NCBI RefSeq assembly: GCF_018224925.1
Contig: NZ_JAGTUF010000001.1
Span: 1-64,000 of the forward strand
Reading direction: 5' to 3'
Length of the DNA stretch: 64,000 nucleotides
Source of the DNA: Magnetospirillum sulfuroxidans
GTDB lineage: Bacteria; Pseudomonadota; Alphaproteobacteria; Rhodospirillales; Magnetospirillaceae
A model generated the notes under the pieces. That model was not told where the DNA came from. It saw nothing but the letters and a program-made list of their open reading frames with translations, and did not search any database. Positions 17,628-28,647 of the stretch are shown here, in pieces. Position 1 is the first letter of the stretch, and every line of letters begins with the position of its first letter. Both the position numbers and the translations under genes were made by a program.

Positions 17628-19664
17628 TCAGACGTTGGTGGCGGGCAAGGTGAAGAAAAAGGTGGTGCCCAGATTGGGGCCGGGGGAATCGACCCAGATG
17701 CGGCCGCCATGGCTTTCGACGATCTTTTTGCAGATGGACAGGCCGATTCCCGAACCGCCGCCATGTTCATCGCGAGCGTGCAGACGCTGGAAGATGCGAA
17801 AAACCCGATCGAAATAGGAATGGTCGATGCCGATGCCGTTGTCGTGGATGGAAAAACGCCATGACCCGTTTTCGCGGGTGGCCCCGATACTGATCTGCGG
17901 CGGCGTTTCGGGCAGGGCGTACTTAATGGCGTTGCCGATCAGGTTTTGCAGCAACCGCACCATGTCGTCATCGCTGGCATGGACCACCGGCAGGGCGCCG
18001 ATGCAGATGCGGGCGCGGCTTTCGTCGATCATCACCCCCAGATTGCTTAACGCCACCGACAGGGATTGCGCCAGGTCCACGTCCCGCTTTGGCGCCGACA
18101 TGCGGCCGATGCGGGAATATTGCAGCAGATCCAGGATCAGCTTGTCCATGCGGGTGGCGCCGTCCTTGGCGAAAGCCAGGAATTCCATCAATTCGGCATT
18201 GGCCTCGGCCCCGAGGCGGCGTTCGATCAGCCCCATATAGCTGCTGACCATGCGCAGGGGTTCGCGCAGATCGTGGCTGGCCACATAGGCGAATTGTTCC
18301 AGCTCGGCATTGGATTGGGTCAGTTTTTCCTGAACGGCGCGGGTGTCGGTGATGTCCAGACAGGCGGCCAGATGGCCGGCGAAACGGCCGTCTTGATCAT
18401 GGAAAGGCTGGGCGATTTCATGCATCCATCGGTATTGGCCGTCATGGCGGCGCAGGCGGTATTCCTGTTCGGAATTCTCGCCCCGGCTCAGGCGGGTTGT
18501 GGCCATGTCCTGCCACGCCGCCATGTCATCGGGGTGCAAGAACGCCGTCAGAGTATCGACGGGCTGGCCGAGGAAGGTTTGCAACGTGCCGTTGGCATAG
18601 TCGATCTGGCCCAAGATATCCGAACGCCAGATGTGCACCGGCAAATGGTCGAGCACCCGCATGTAATAATCGCGGGCCAAGGCGATTTCGCTTTGGTTTT
18701 TCTGACGTTGGCGTTCCCGTCCGCCGAGAAAGCGGCCGAGGACGACGATGACGCCACCGACGATGAACAGGAAGACCAGATCGGCCAACACGGTATCGAT
18801 GGCCGGGTCCAGCAGGTCGCGACTGGAAAGGGTGACCACCACCACAAGGCCGAATTGACTGACGTCGCGCATGACCAGCAGGCGCTCGAACTCATCGGGG
18901 CCGCCGCCGCCTTGCAGGACCGACAGGTCGCGGCCACTGGCCCGATGCGCCTGGAACATGGGGGTATGGGCCAGCGACGCGCCGGGGGGAGTGTTGTTCA
19001 ATTCGGGGTAACGGGCCAAGACGATGCCATCGCGATTAAGCACGGCGATGGCGCCGCTGGCTTCCGAAGGCAGGGCCGGCTTCATCAGCGAGCCAAGAAG
19101 CTGCGGGTTGATGCCTGTGAGCGCAATCGCCCGCAAACGGCCATCGTCATGACGGATGGCGCGGGCGATAAAGATAATCGGGCGGTTGGTGACGGTGATC
19201 GCCGGCTTGCTGATGAACAATCTGGTGTCATCGGGATGGGCGCGGAAATGATCAAGATAATCGCGGCTGCCCACGGGCCGACCGACCAGGGTGGGATTGG
19301 ATGAATGTTCGATCACCCCCTCGGGCGAGACCACCGACAGGGTCAGCGCGTCGGTGAAGATGAAGCTGCGGCCCTTGAGAAATCGCAGATAATCCGGGTC
19401 ACCGGGCATGACCAATCCTTGGGGCAACTGGTTCGCCGTTTCCAGCAGCAACAGGTCAAGGGATTGAAAGGTCAGCTCGGTCCGCGCTTCGACCACCCGG
19501 GCCAAAGCTGTCAACCGGTCAACCGTCTGGCGGCGATGATCCGCATAGCTGCGCACCGCATCCCAAACCAGTACGGCCAAGCACAACAGCATGACCAAAG
19601 CCAGCCACGCCCGCGTCAGCGTCATATGCCGGCGCAATGCCGTGATCATCGATTGCCCCGTCAT
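17628..19664 (-). CDS. Membrane-bound sensor histidine kinase (Cache-PAS-HisKA-HATPase), copy 2
   Basis: A 678-residue kinase with the same plan as its downstream sibling: membrane segment about 17-35, Cache-like periplasmic domain, second membrane segment (DLVFLFIVGGVIVVLG), PAS domain, phospho-acceptor H464 in SHDLREP, N box NLIGNAIKYA, G1 DNGIGI and G2 GGGSGIGLSICKK. The two genes lie head to tail 80 bp apart and look like a tandem duplication. The periplasmic domains have diverged more than the kinase cores, so they may sense different ligands and signal to a shared, distant response regulator. The start ATG at 19664 is the first of two close Met codons. Confidence 0.9.
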   Translation of the reverse strand: MTGQSMITALRRHMTLTRAWLALVMLLCLAVLVWDAVRSYADHRRQTVDRLTALARVVEARTELTFQSLDLLLLETANQLPQGLVMPGDPDYLRFLKGRSFIFTDALTLSVVSPEGVIEHSSNPTLVGRPVGSRDYLDHFRAHPDDTRLFISKPAITVTNRPIIFIARAIRHDDGRLRAIALTGINPQLLGSLMKPALPSEASGAIAVLNRDGIVLARYPELNNTPPGASLAHTPMFQAHRASGRDLSVLQGGGGPDEFERLLVMRDVSQFGLVVVVTLSSRDLLDPAIDTVLADLVFLFIVGGVIVVLGRFLGGRERQRQKNQSEIALARDYYMRVLDHLPVHIWRSDILGQIDYANGTLQTFLGQPVDTLTAFLHPDDMAAWQDMATTRLSRGENSEQEYRLRRHDGQYRWMHEIAQPFHDQDGRFAGHLAACLDITDTRAVQEKLTQSNAELEQFAYVASHDLREPLRMVSSYMGLIERRLGAEANAELMEFLAFAKDGATRMDKLILDLLQYSRIGRMSAPKRDVDLAQSLSVALSNLGVMIDESRARICIGALPVVHASDDDMVRLLQNLIGNAIKYALPETPPQISIGATRENGSWRFSIHDNGIGIDHSYFDRVFRIFQRLHARDEHGGGSGIGLSICKKIVESHGGRIWVDSPGPNLGTTFFFTLPATNV

Positions 19665-19759
19665 GGTTGGTGCTTCGTGATCAGGACACTACCTTCTTTG
19701 GTCTGTGACCACCATCACCAATAGAGAATGGCTGGGGCGAACATGCGGTTTTTGCGCGG

Positions 19760-21490
19760 TCATCGCCGGGCCTTCAACGCTGCCAATATCCGCTCGGTAA
19801 TGGCCAGATCATCGCGGAAACCGGGATGGCTTGGACTGTCGGCGGCCAGTTGACGGGCGAGGGGCAGGCTGCGCTCATACCAGGCGATGGCGCCGGCGAT
19901 GTCGCCTTGGTCTGCCGCCACGTCGCCCAGCTTCTCATAACTGACCGAAAGATCGCGCTTGGCGAGGGCGCTGGTCGGATTGTCGCGGGCCAGGGCTTGG
20001 GCGAGGTCCAGTCTGTCTTGAAACCAGCGGCGGGCGGCTTTGAGATCGCCTTCCCGTCGGGCGACCTCGCCCAGCTTTTCATAACTGAGCGAAAGGTCGC
20101 GCTTGGCCAGGGCGCTGGTCGGATTGTCGCGGGCCAAGGCTTGGGCGAGGTCCAGATCATCTTGATAGAAGCGGCGGGCGGCTTTGAGATCGCCTTCCTG
20201 TCGGGCGACGTCGCCCAGCTTGTTGAAACTGACCGAAAGGTCGCGCTTGGCCTCGGCGCTGGTCGGATTGTCGCGGGCCAGGGCTTGGCGCAGGTCCAGC
20301 CCGTGTTGAAACAAGCGGCGGGCGGCTTTGAGGTCGCCTTCCTGTTGGGCGACCTCGCCCAGCTTTTCATAACTGACCGAAAGGTCGCGCTTGGCCTCGG
20401 CGCTGGTCGGATTGTCGCGGGCCAGGGCTTGGGCGAGGTCCAGATCATCTTGATAGAAGCGGCGGGCGGCTTTGAGATCGCCTTCCTGTCGGGCGACCTC
20501 GCCCAGCTTGTTGAAACTGACCGAAAGGTCGCGCTTGGCCTGGGCGCTGGTCGGATTGTCGCGGGCCAGGGCTTGGTGCAGGTCCAGCCCGTGTTGATAG
20601 AAACGGCGGGCGGCTTTGAGATCGCCTTCCTGTTGGGCGACGTCGCCCAGCTTGTTGAAACTGAGCGAAAGGTCGCGCTTGGCCAGGGCGCTGGTCGGAG
20701 TGTCGCGGGCCAGGGCTTGGGCGAGGTCCAGCCCGTCTTGAAACAAACGGCGGGCGGCTTTGAGATCGCCTTTCAGGATGTGTAAATCCCCCAGATCGCT
20801 GTGGGCGGTCATCTGCTCGCGTGTCGTGCCGGCGGCGGTGCGGGCGGCGTCGGCCGCGTTCAGGGCGCCGTTCAGGTCGCCGGCCTGTTGACGCAGGCGC
20901 GCCAGGAAGATGGCCCCCGAGAAGTCGGTGGCATCCAGGGCGAAGGCCTGTTCATAGGCGTTTTTGGCCTTGGCCATGTCGATGTCATAAACCAACGCCC
21001 CCAGGCGGCGCCATTTCGCCGCCGCTTGGGCCATATTCGCCGTCGCTTGGGCCATATCGGCCTGGGCGCCGCGTTCCAGGGCGGCGATGGCGGCCTTGAT
21101 GTCGCCGGCCTCGATGTCGCGCACTGCCTCGGCATCGGTGGGTGTGCGGCTGGTGGCCAGATCACGGATGGCGGCGTCGCGTTGCGCCAAGGTCTCGGCG
21201 GTGGGGGACGGGGCGTCGGGGGCATTGCGGTGGTTTTGCGCATCCAGCGCCTTGGTCAGTTCCTCGACCCTCCGTTCCAGGTCGGTCTTTTTCGGACGCC
21301 ACCACCGGAACAGTTTAAAGGCGAGGAATGCCAAAACCACAAAGCCAAAAATCAGCGGCACATATGGCGGCAGAAATTGCCGGATGTCCTCGGCGCGGGA
21401 TTGCGGAAACTTGTCCACGATCAGGTCACGCAGAAAATCATCAAGCCATATGGAAAGCCTTTTGGCTTCGCTCAACCACTGCTCGTCCAT
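19760..21490 (-). CDS. Membrane-anchored TPR protein with six near-identical 48-residue repeats
   Basis: A 576-residue protein. The N-terminal part is acidic/amphipathic, followed by one membrane segment (YVPLIFGFVVLAFLAFKLF), a coiled coil (DLERRVEELTKALDAQ), an alanine-rich helical region, and six repeats each starting GDLKAARR and containing a KRDLS core. A degenerate seventh repeat begins GDIAGAIAW. The pattern is that of Kinesin-light-chain-like TPRs, which bind other proteins. I chose ATG 21490; the ribosome-binding site is weak. The partner is unknown. The near-identity of the units at DNA level indicates recent expansion or homogenisation. It lies upstream of, and in the same direction as, the two kinases. 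Confidence 0.8.
   Translation of the reverse strand: MDEQWLSEAKRLSIWLDDFLRDLIVDKFPQSRAEDIRQFLPPYVPLIFGFVVLAFLAFKLFRWWRPKKTDLERRVEELTKALDAQNHRNAPDAPSPTAETLAQRDAAIRDLATSRTPTDAEAVRDIEAGDIKAAIAALERGAQADMAQATANMAQAAAKWRRLGALVYDIDMAKAKNAYEQAFALDATDFSGAIFLARLRQQAGDLNGALNAADAARTAAGTTREQMTAHSDLGDLHILKGDLKAARRLFQDGLDLAQALARDTPTSALAKRDLSLSFNKLGDVAQQEGDLKAARRFYQHGLDLHQALARDNPTSAQAKRDLSVSFNKLGEVARQEGDLKAARRFYQDDLDLAQALARDNPTSAEAKRDLSVSYEKLGEVAQQEGDLKAARRLFQHGLDLRQALARDNPTSAEAKRDLSVSFNKLGDVARQEGDLKAARRFYQDDLDLAQALARDNPTSALAKRDLSLSYEKLGEVARREGDLKAARRWFQDRLDLAQALARDNPTSALAKRDLSVSYEKLGDVAADQGDIAGAIAWYERSLPLARQLAADSPSHPGFRDDLAITERILAALKARR
19907..20770 (-). repeat. Six tandem 144-bp repeats inside the TPR gene
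   Basis: The sequence tttgagatcgcc recurs at an exact 144-bp period (for example ending at 20770, 20626, 20482, 20338, 20194 and 20050), encoding 48 residues per unit with no frame change. Variation is concentrated in a few codons (RFYQ/RLFQ/RWFQ, DNP/DTP, SFNK/SYEK). Such arrays change copy number readily by slippage or recombination. Confidence 0.92.
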
Positions 21491-21593
21491 GATGGTAGGT
21501 CCGCCACTGGGTAAAATCCCTAATCGGTTGTATCGATTGGGGGCGGTGGCGGCAAACAAAAACCGAAGGGCAGGGGGGATGGCCGCAGATAAA

Positions 21594-21695
21594 GGAACCA
21601 CAGAGACACAGAGGCACAGAGACGTCTGTCGGACATCAAAGTGAATTGGTCATCACGGCGACGTTCTCTCTGTGCCTCTGTGTCTCTGTGGTTCC
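21594..21695. repeat. 29-bp perfect inverted repeat with 44-bp loop (dispersed palindromic element type)
   Basis: The left arm (21594-21622) and right arm (21667-21695) are exact reverse complements, starting GGAACCACAGAGACACAGAG on the left. The arms read in any direction give spurious peptides such as NHRDTEAQR that recur in many bacterial annotations, so this is probably a dispersed repeat. It sits between the TPR gene start and the ilvC terminator. No transposase is present. The RNA would fold into a very long stem on either strand. Confidence 0.85.
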
Positions 21696-21760
21696 ATTCA
21701 ATTTTCACGCAACGGCGCGGCGCTGGCGAAGCGAGGGGGCGGCGTCGTTACGGCACACAA

Positions 21761-21790
21761 AAAACCCCGGACGTTTCCGTCCGGGGTTTT
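21761..21790 (-). terminator. Intrinsic terminator after ilvC
   Basis: CCCCGGACG (21765-21773) pairs with CGTCCGGGG (21778-21786) around a 4-nt loop, extended by A4/T4. On the minus strand the stem runs into TTTTTTG. It lies 27 bp after the ilvC stop and separates the ilv operon from the TPR gene. Confidence 0.92.
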
Positions 21791-21816
21791 CGGCAGCGAT
21801 ACTGACGGAACAGGCC

Positions 21817-22872
<1,056 letters not shown>

Positions 22873-22965
22873 TCAATGACGCGGTTTAGCGGAAAATCTG
22901 GGCGATGTGTTTAGAACGTATTGGTCGCGGGCGCAATGGCGACGATTATTCCAAGACGTCGTACC

Positions 22966-23748
22966 CTAACGGAGCAGCCCACTTTTCCGCAAGGTGAAGG
23001 GAATGGATTTGTCGATAAAGTCATAAAAGGCGGCGCGCACGGCATTGCTGCTGGTCACCGGCTGGTCGTCGAAGCTGTCGGTCCAGGTGGTGATGATCCT
23101 GCGTTCATCCGGATAGTTCAGAAAGATGAAGGGAAGGGGATCGTCGCCGAAGCTGGGGCCACTGAACGGGGCCGAGTTTGGCATGACGGCGTCGAAGAGA
23201 GCCAGGGAGACGCCGGTCTTGCCGTCGATCACTTCGAACGACAGCATCGTATACAGGCTGACATATTCCTCAAACAGGTGAGTGGTGCGATAGACCCCCA
23301 GGCCGACCATGTATGATGACGCGTTCTGCACATTGCGGGGCGTGCCGTAGGTTCCGTGTTCGATCAACAATACGGCGTCGGGGCGGAAAGCCATGCGGGC
23401 GAGCGCATCCATGAGCCGCTGGCGTCCCTGTGATCGGGTCGAAGATGGGGGAGAATCGATGCCGGGAGGAGCGGGAACCAGGGAGTAGCTTTTGGCCAGC
23501 GCGGTCCGGGTGACGTTGCGCACCCGCTCGGCCAGTCGCCAGTCGGCCTTGTTGACCGTCCTGGTCCTGGCGAAAGCCAGGAATCCTTTGTTCTCCCACA
23601 GCCAGTTGTCGTTCACCGTACTGACAATCGCCAGGGTCCGAATCCTTGCCGCCTGTTCGGGGGCAAGGTTTGCGGGAGTGATCTGGCAGGCAGCCAATCC
23701 CAGTGCCAGAGCAAGGAACGTCGCGATGTGGCAGGCGATGCGGCACAT
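22966..23748 (-). CDS. Uncharacterised predicted lipoprotein within the ilv cluster
   Basis: A 260-residue protein with a signal peptide and lipobox ending at C21 (LGLAAC). The mature part has no motif that I recognise; there is a tryptophan/aromatic-rich C-terminal half (YPDERRIITTWTDSF). AGGGA precedes the ATG at 23748. It lies between ilvH and ilvC on the same strand, so it may be co-transcribed, yet nothing suggests a biosynthetic role. It is not related to branched-chain synthesis as far as I can see and is likely an insertion into the operon. Confidence 0.75.
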   Translation of the reverse strand: MCRIACHIATFLALALGLAACQITPANLAPEQAARIRTLAIVSTVNDNWLWENKGFLAFARTRTVNKADWRLAERVRNVTRTALAKSYSLVPAPPGIDSPPSSTRSQGRQRLMDALARMAFRPDAVLLIEHGTYGTPRNVQNASSYMVGLGVYRTTHLFEEYVSLYTMLSFEVIDGKTGVSLALFDAVMPNSAPFSGPSFGDDPLPFIFLNYPDERRIITTWTDSFDDQPVTSSNAVRAAFYDFIDKSIPFTLRKSGLLR

Positions 23749-23814
23749 GGGATTTCCCTAAAGGCAACCTGCCGGCTCGGGATCGGGACGGCCGGGGATC
23801 GCTTTATTTCGGCG

Positions 23815-24327
23815 TTACAGTGGGCTCGCGCCGCGCGCGATGGCGGCGACGCCGGTGCGCGATACGTCGATCAGCCCCAGCGGTTCCATCAGCTTGATGA
23901 AGGCGTCCACTTTCTCGGTGGCGCCGACCACTTCGAAGACGAAGCTTTCGTTGGTGCTGTCGATGACGTTGGCGCGGAAGATGTCGGCGATGCGCAGGGC
24001 TTCCACCCGCTTCTCACCGGTGCTCGACACCTTGACCAGGGCCAATTCGCGGCTGACATGGGGGCCGTCGGTGGTGAGGTCGGCCACCTTGTAGATGGGC
24101 ACCAGCCGCCGCAGCTGATTCTTGATCTGCTCGACGATCATCTTGGTGCCGCTGGTGACGATGGTGATGCGCGACAACGCTTCCTTGGTGTCGACCTCGG
24201 CCACCGTCAGGCTTTCGATATTGTAGCCACGGCCCGAGAACAGGCCGATGACGCGGGCCAGCACGCCGGCCTCGTTGGCGACCAGGACGGCGATGGTGTG
24301 GCGTTCGATCTCTTGCTCTTTGCTCAC
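23815..24327 (-). CDS. ilvH: Acetolactate synthase small (regulatory) subunit
   Basis: A 170-residue subunit with an N-terminal ACT domain (HTIAVLVANEAGVLARVIGLFSGRGYNIESL region) that binds valine and gives feedback control, and a C-terminal ALS-associated domain. The start is GTG 24327 with AAGGA upstream. It is 19 bp downstream of ilvB, the catalytic partner. The length is usual for IlvH. Confidence 0.96.
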   Translation of the reverse strand: MSKEQEIERHTIAVLVANEAGVLARVIGLFSGRGYNIESLTVAEVDTKEALSRITIVTSGTKMIVEQIKNQLRRLVPIYKVADLTTDGPHVSRELALVKVSSTGEKRVEALRIADIFRANVIDSTNESFVFEVVGATEKVDAFIKLMEPLGLIDVSRTGVAAIARGASPL

Positions 24328-24346
24328 TTTTGTTCTTCCTTATGCC

Positions 24347-26116
<1,770 letters not shown>

Positions 26117-26214
26117 TTCGCACCTTTTTCCTATGAACGCGAACAGCAGCCAAAGGCGACGCACGGAACACCGTGCGGCCACCGGGGTGGCTGCGAGCGG
26201 GACAACCTATCGCT

Positions 26215-27156
26215 TCACTGGAACCGGGTCAATAGAAAGTGGCGAACTTTTGCAAAGATTTCGTCAAAAATTCTTTCTGAAAGTTGCGCAGAAACTACCT
26301 CCGGCTTTTCAAGTTGATGCCGGAACCAGGTTAATTGCCTTTTTGCGTAATTTCGTGTCGCCTTTTGCGCCGCCGATACCGCTTGTTTCGGCTCCAGGGT
26401 TCCGGCCAGCAGCGCCGCCAGTTCCGGCACCCCCAAGGCCTTCATCGCCGGTAATGCCGGATCAAGGCCCAGGGCCAGCAAGGCCCGCACTTCATCCAGC
26501 GCGCCGTGTTCCATCATCAGCGCGAAGCGTTGATCGCAATTGGCGTAAAGCGCCTCTCGCGGCGGCGCCAGCGACAGGGTCAGCCAATGGGCGTCGACGG
26601 CGCCTTCCATGGGCAGGGCCTGCCACGCGGCCAGGGATTGGCCGCTGGCTTCGATCACTTCCCAGGCCCGTGCCAGCCGTTGCGAATTGGCCGGGTCCAG
26701 CCGGGCCGCCATCACCGGATCACGGGCGGCCAGCAGGGCGTGAAAGGCGGCATTGCCCCGTTCCGCCAACAAGGCGCGGGCCTGGGTGCGAATTTCGTCG
26801 GGGATGGCCGGGACGGGCGAGATGCCGTGCATCAAGGTGCGCAGGTACAGGCCGGTGCCGCCGACCACCACCGGCAGCCGGCCCTGTGCCCAGCTTTCCG
26901 CCATGGCGGCGGCGGCCATGTCCTTCCAGGCGGCGGCGGAGCAATTCACCGATGGCGACAGCACGCCATAAAGACGGTGCGGCGCCTGGGCTTCCTCGGC
27001 CTGGCTGGGGCGGGCGGTGACCACGCGCAGCACGTCATAGACCTGCATGGAATCGGCGTTGATGACGGTGCCGTTAAAAGCGCGGGCAATGGCCAGGGCC
27101 AGACCTGACTTGCCCGACGCGGTGGGGCCGGCGATGACGATGGCGGGGCGGTTCAT
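26215..27156 (-). CDS. miaA: tRNA dimethylallyltransferase
   Basis: A 313-residue enzyme that adds dimethylallyl to A37 of tRNAs reading UNN codons. The N-terminal P-loop is GPTASGKSGLAL, followed by NADSMQVY and the downstream VVGGTGLYLRTLMHG motif. The tail KRQLTWFRHQ is the family's RNA-binding signature. The length is normal. It is divergent from serB with 109 bp between starts, and precedes ilvB. Confidence 0.96.
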   Translation of the reverse strand: MNRPAIVIAGPTASGKSGLALAIARAFNGTVINADSMQVYDVLRVVTARPSQAEEAQAPHRLYGVLSPSVNCSAAAWKDMAAAAMAESWAQGRLPVVVGGTGLYLRTLMHGISPVPAIPDEIRTQARALLAERGNAAFHALLAARDPVMAARLDPANSQRLARAWEVIEASGQSLAAWQALPMEGAVDAHWLTLSLAPPREALYANCDQRFALMMEHGALDEVRALLALGLDPALPAMKALGVPELAALLAGTLEPKQAVSAAQKATRNYAKRQLTWFRHQLEKPEVVSAQLSERIFDEIFAKVRHFLLTRFQ

Positions 27157-27265
27157 GTCCTTGCCTATAGCATCTTGACGGCGTGCGCGGAACCTTCCCT
27201 TGCCAAGCGCCGTTCATGGCCGTAAAGCTGTCGCCGCCGCCTTGACCTTACGCACCGGGTGACCG

Positions 27266-28159
27266 ATGGAAAACGTACTGACGCTGATCGCCGGCCGTGA
27301 TGGCTTTTTGTCCGAGGACAAGGTCGCCGACATTCGGCAAGGATTAAAGGCGCTTGGCGCTCATGTGGGGGCGGTCAAATGGCTGTCGCCGGACAGGGCC
27401 TGCGATCTGCCGTTCGGCCATCTGGCGCCGGAACAAGCCGACGCCGCGGCCCGTCATCGGTTGGGCAAGGCCCCGGTCGACGTGGTGGCGCAAGGGCTTG
27501 AGGGCCGGCGCAAGCTGTTGCTGGTCGCCGACATGGATTCGACCATGGTGGTGGGCGAAACCTTGGATGAGCTGGCCGAATATGCCGGCATCAAGGACCG
27601 CATCGCCGCCATCACCGCGCGGGCCATGAATGGCGAAATCGGCTTCGAGGACGCGCTTCGCCAGCGGATCGGTTTGATGGCCGGGCTGCCGGAAACGGCG
27701 CTGGAACAGACCTGGGCCAAGACCGAATTGATGCCCGGCGCCCGCACCTTGGTGCAGACCATGAAGGCCAATGGCGCCTATGCGGTTCTGGTGTCGGGGG
27801 GCTTTACCTATTTTACCCAAAGAGTGCGCGAGGCTTGCGGCTTCGATATGGATTTGGGCAATCGCTTCATTTTCACCAAGGGGAAATTGGCCGGCGTCGA
27901 AGATCCGATCTTGGGCCGTCAAACCAAACTGGCGACGCTGATCCGCACGGCGGGCGAACGTAAGGTTCCGCTGGCCCTGGCGGCGGCGGTGGGCGACGGC
28001 GCCAACGATCTGGACATGATCAAGGCCGCCGGCCTGGGCGTGGCCTATCAGGCCAAGCCGATGGTGGCGGCCGAAGCCCGCGTGCGCATCGATCATGGTG
28101 ATTTGACCGCCTTGTTGTACGCTCAGGGCTATGGCGATGACGAAATGGTGGGGGGCTGA
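27266..28159 (+). CDS. serB: Phosphoserine phosphatase
   Basis: A 297-residue HAD-family enzyme catalysing the last step of serine synthesis. Nucleophile motif I is D89-M-D91-S-T; motif II SGG (VLVSGGFTYF), the conserved Lys in the KAAGLGVAYQAKP region and GDGANDLDM (motif III/IV) all follow. The N-terminal 85 residues form an ACT-like or substrate-cap-like extension, as in other alphaproteobacterial SerB proteins. It starts at ATG 27266. The small downstream gene begins 2 bp after the stop. Confidence 0.95.
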   Translation: MENVLTLIAGRDGFLSEDKVADIRQGLKALGAHVGAVKWLSPDRACDLPFGHLAPEQADAAARHRLGKAPVDVVAQGLEGRRKLLLVADMDSTMVVGETLDELAEYAGIKDRIAAITARAMNGEIGFEDALRQRIGLMAGLPETALEQTWAKTELMPGARTLVQTMKANGAYAVLVSGGFTYFTQRVREACGFDMDLGNRFIFTKGKLAGVEDPILGRQTKLATLIRTAGERKVPLALAAAVGDGANDLDMIKAAGLGVAYQAKPMVAAEARVRIDHGDLTALLYAQGYGDDEMVGG

Positions 28160-28161
28160 AC

Positions 28162-28449
28162 GTGGAGTTCCGCTATTTCACCACCTATACCGGCGTGCGT
28201 TTGCCGCTGAAGCTGGTGGGGCCGTTGGACGCGACGGAAATCAACAATCGCAACACCTTCATTCGCGCCGGTTTCGACGCCGCCGACCGCTTGGTGCATC
28301 TGGAAAAGTGCGTTTATGGCGAGGTGGCGCTGGGCCATGCCTATGAATATCACGCCAGCGGCGCGCTCAAGCGGGCCGAGATCGTCATTCACGACGATGA
28401 CGATGAAACCACCGTGCTGGAATTCGATGAAAGCGGCGCGGCGGTATAG
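28162..28449 (+). CDS. Small acidic protein of unknown function (DUF6156-like, from memory)
   Basis: A 95-residue protein starting with GTG 2 bp after the serB stop, so probably translated with serB. It has a central segment (YGEVALGHAYEYHASGALKRAEIV) and an acidic tail (DDDDETTVLEFDESG). From memory it resembles a small uncharacterised family (DUF6156), unverified. There is no signal peptide or membrane segment. A strong terminator follows, making serB plus this gene one transcription unit. Confidence 0.75.
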   Translation: MEFRYFTTYTGVRLPLKLVGPLDATEINNRNTFIRAGFDAADRLVHLEKCVYGEVALGHAYEYHASGALKRAEIVIHDDDDETTVLEFDESGAAV

Positions 28450-28481
28450 CGGCAAGCGGGCGGAAACATCGGTTACCGGGT

Positions 28482-28525
28482 AAAGCCGCACGTTCCCCGA
28501 GTGGGGGCGTGCGGCTTTTGCTTTT
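28482..28525 (+). terminator. Intrinsic terminator after the serB unit
   Basis: AAAGCCGCACG (28482-28492) pairs with CGTGCGGCTTT (28508-28518) and is followed by TTTGCTTTTT. It ends the serB-small protein transcript before the DUF2167 gene. Confidence 0.9.
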
Positions 28526-28647
28526 TCGGCATGGCCGGGGTGCTGATATTTTCGTTGCGATACCTAATGGGTTTATTATTGTGCATAACTCTCGCATTCG
28601 ATGTGCCCATTTGGGGCGCAATCATCTTTGCGTCAATGGAGGGGGGC

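Noticed and set aside
19907-20770. CRISPR-like regular repeats
   Set aside because: The 144-bp period is in frame, without spacers, and encodes TPR units; no cas genes are present.
21520-21708. 62-residue frame giving NHRDTEAQR-type peptide
   Set aside because: It is translation of the inverted-repeat element, a common spurious annotation.
26117-26214. Attenuator or leader peptide before ilvB
   Set aside because: Small GC-rich inverted repeats are present but no T-tract and no run of Val, Leu or Ile codons.
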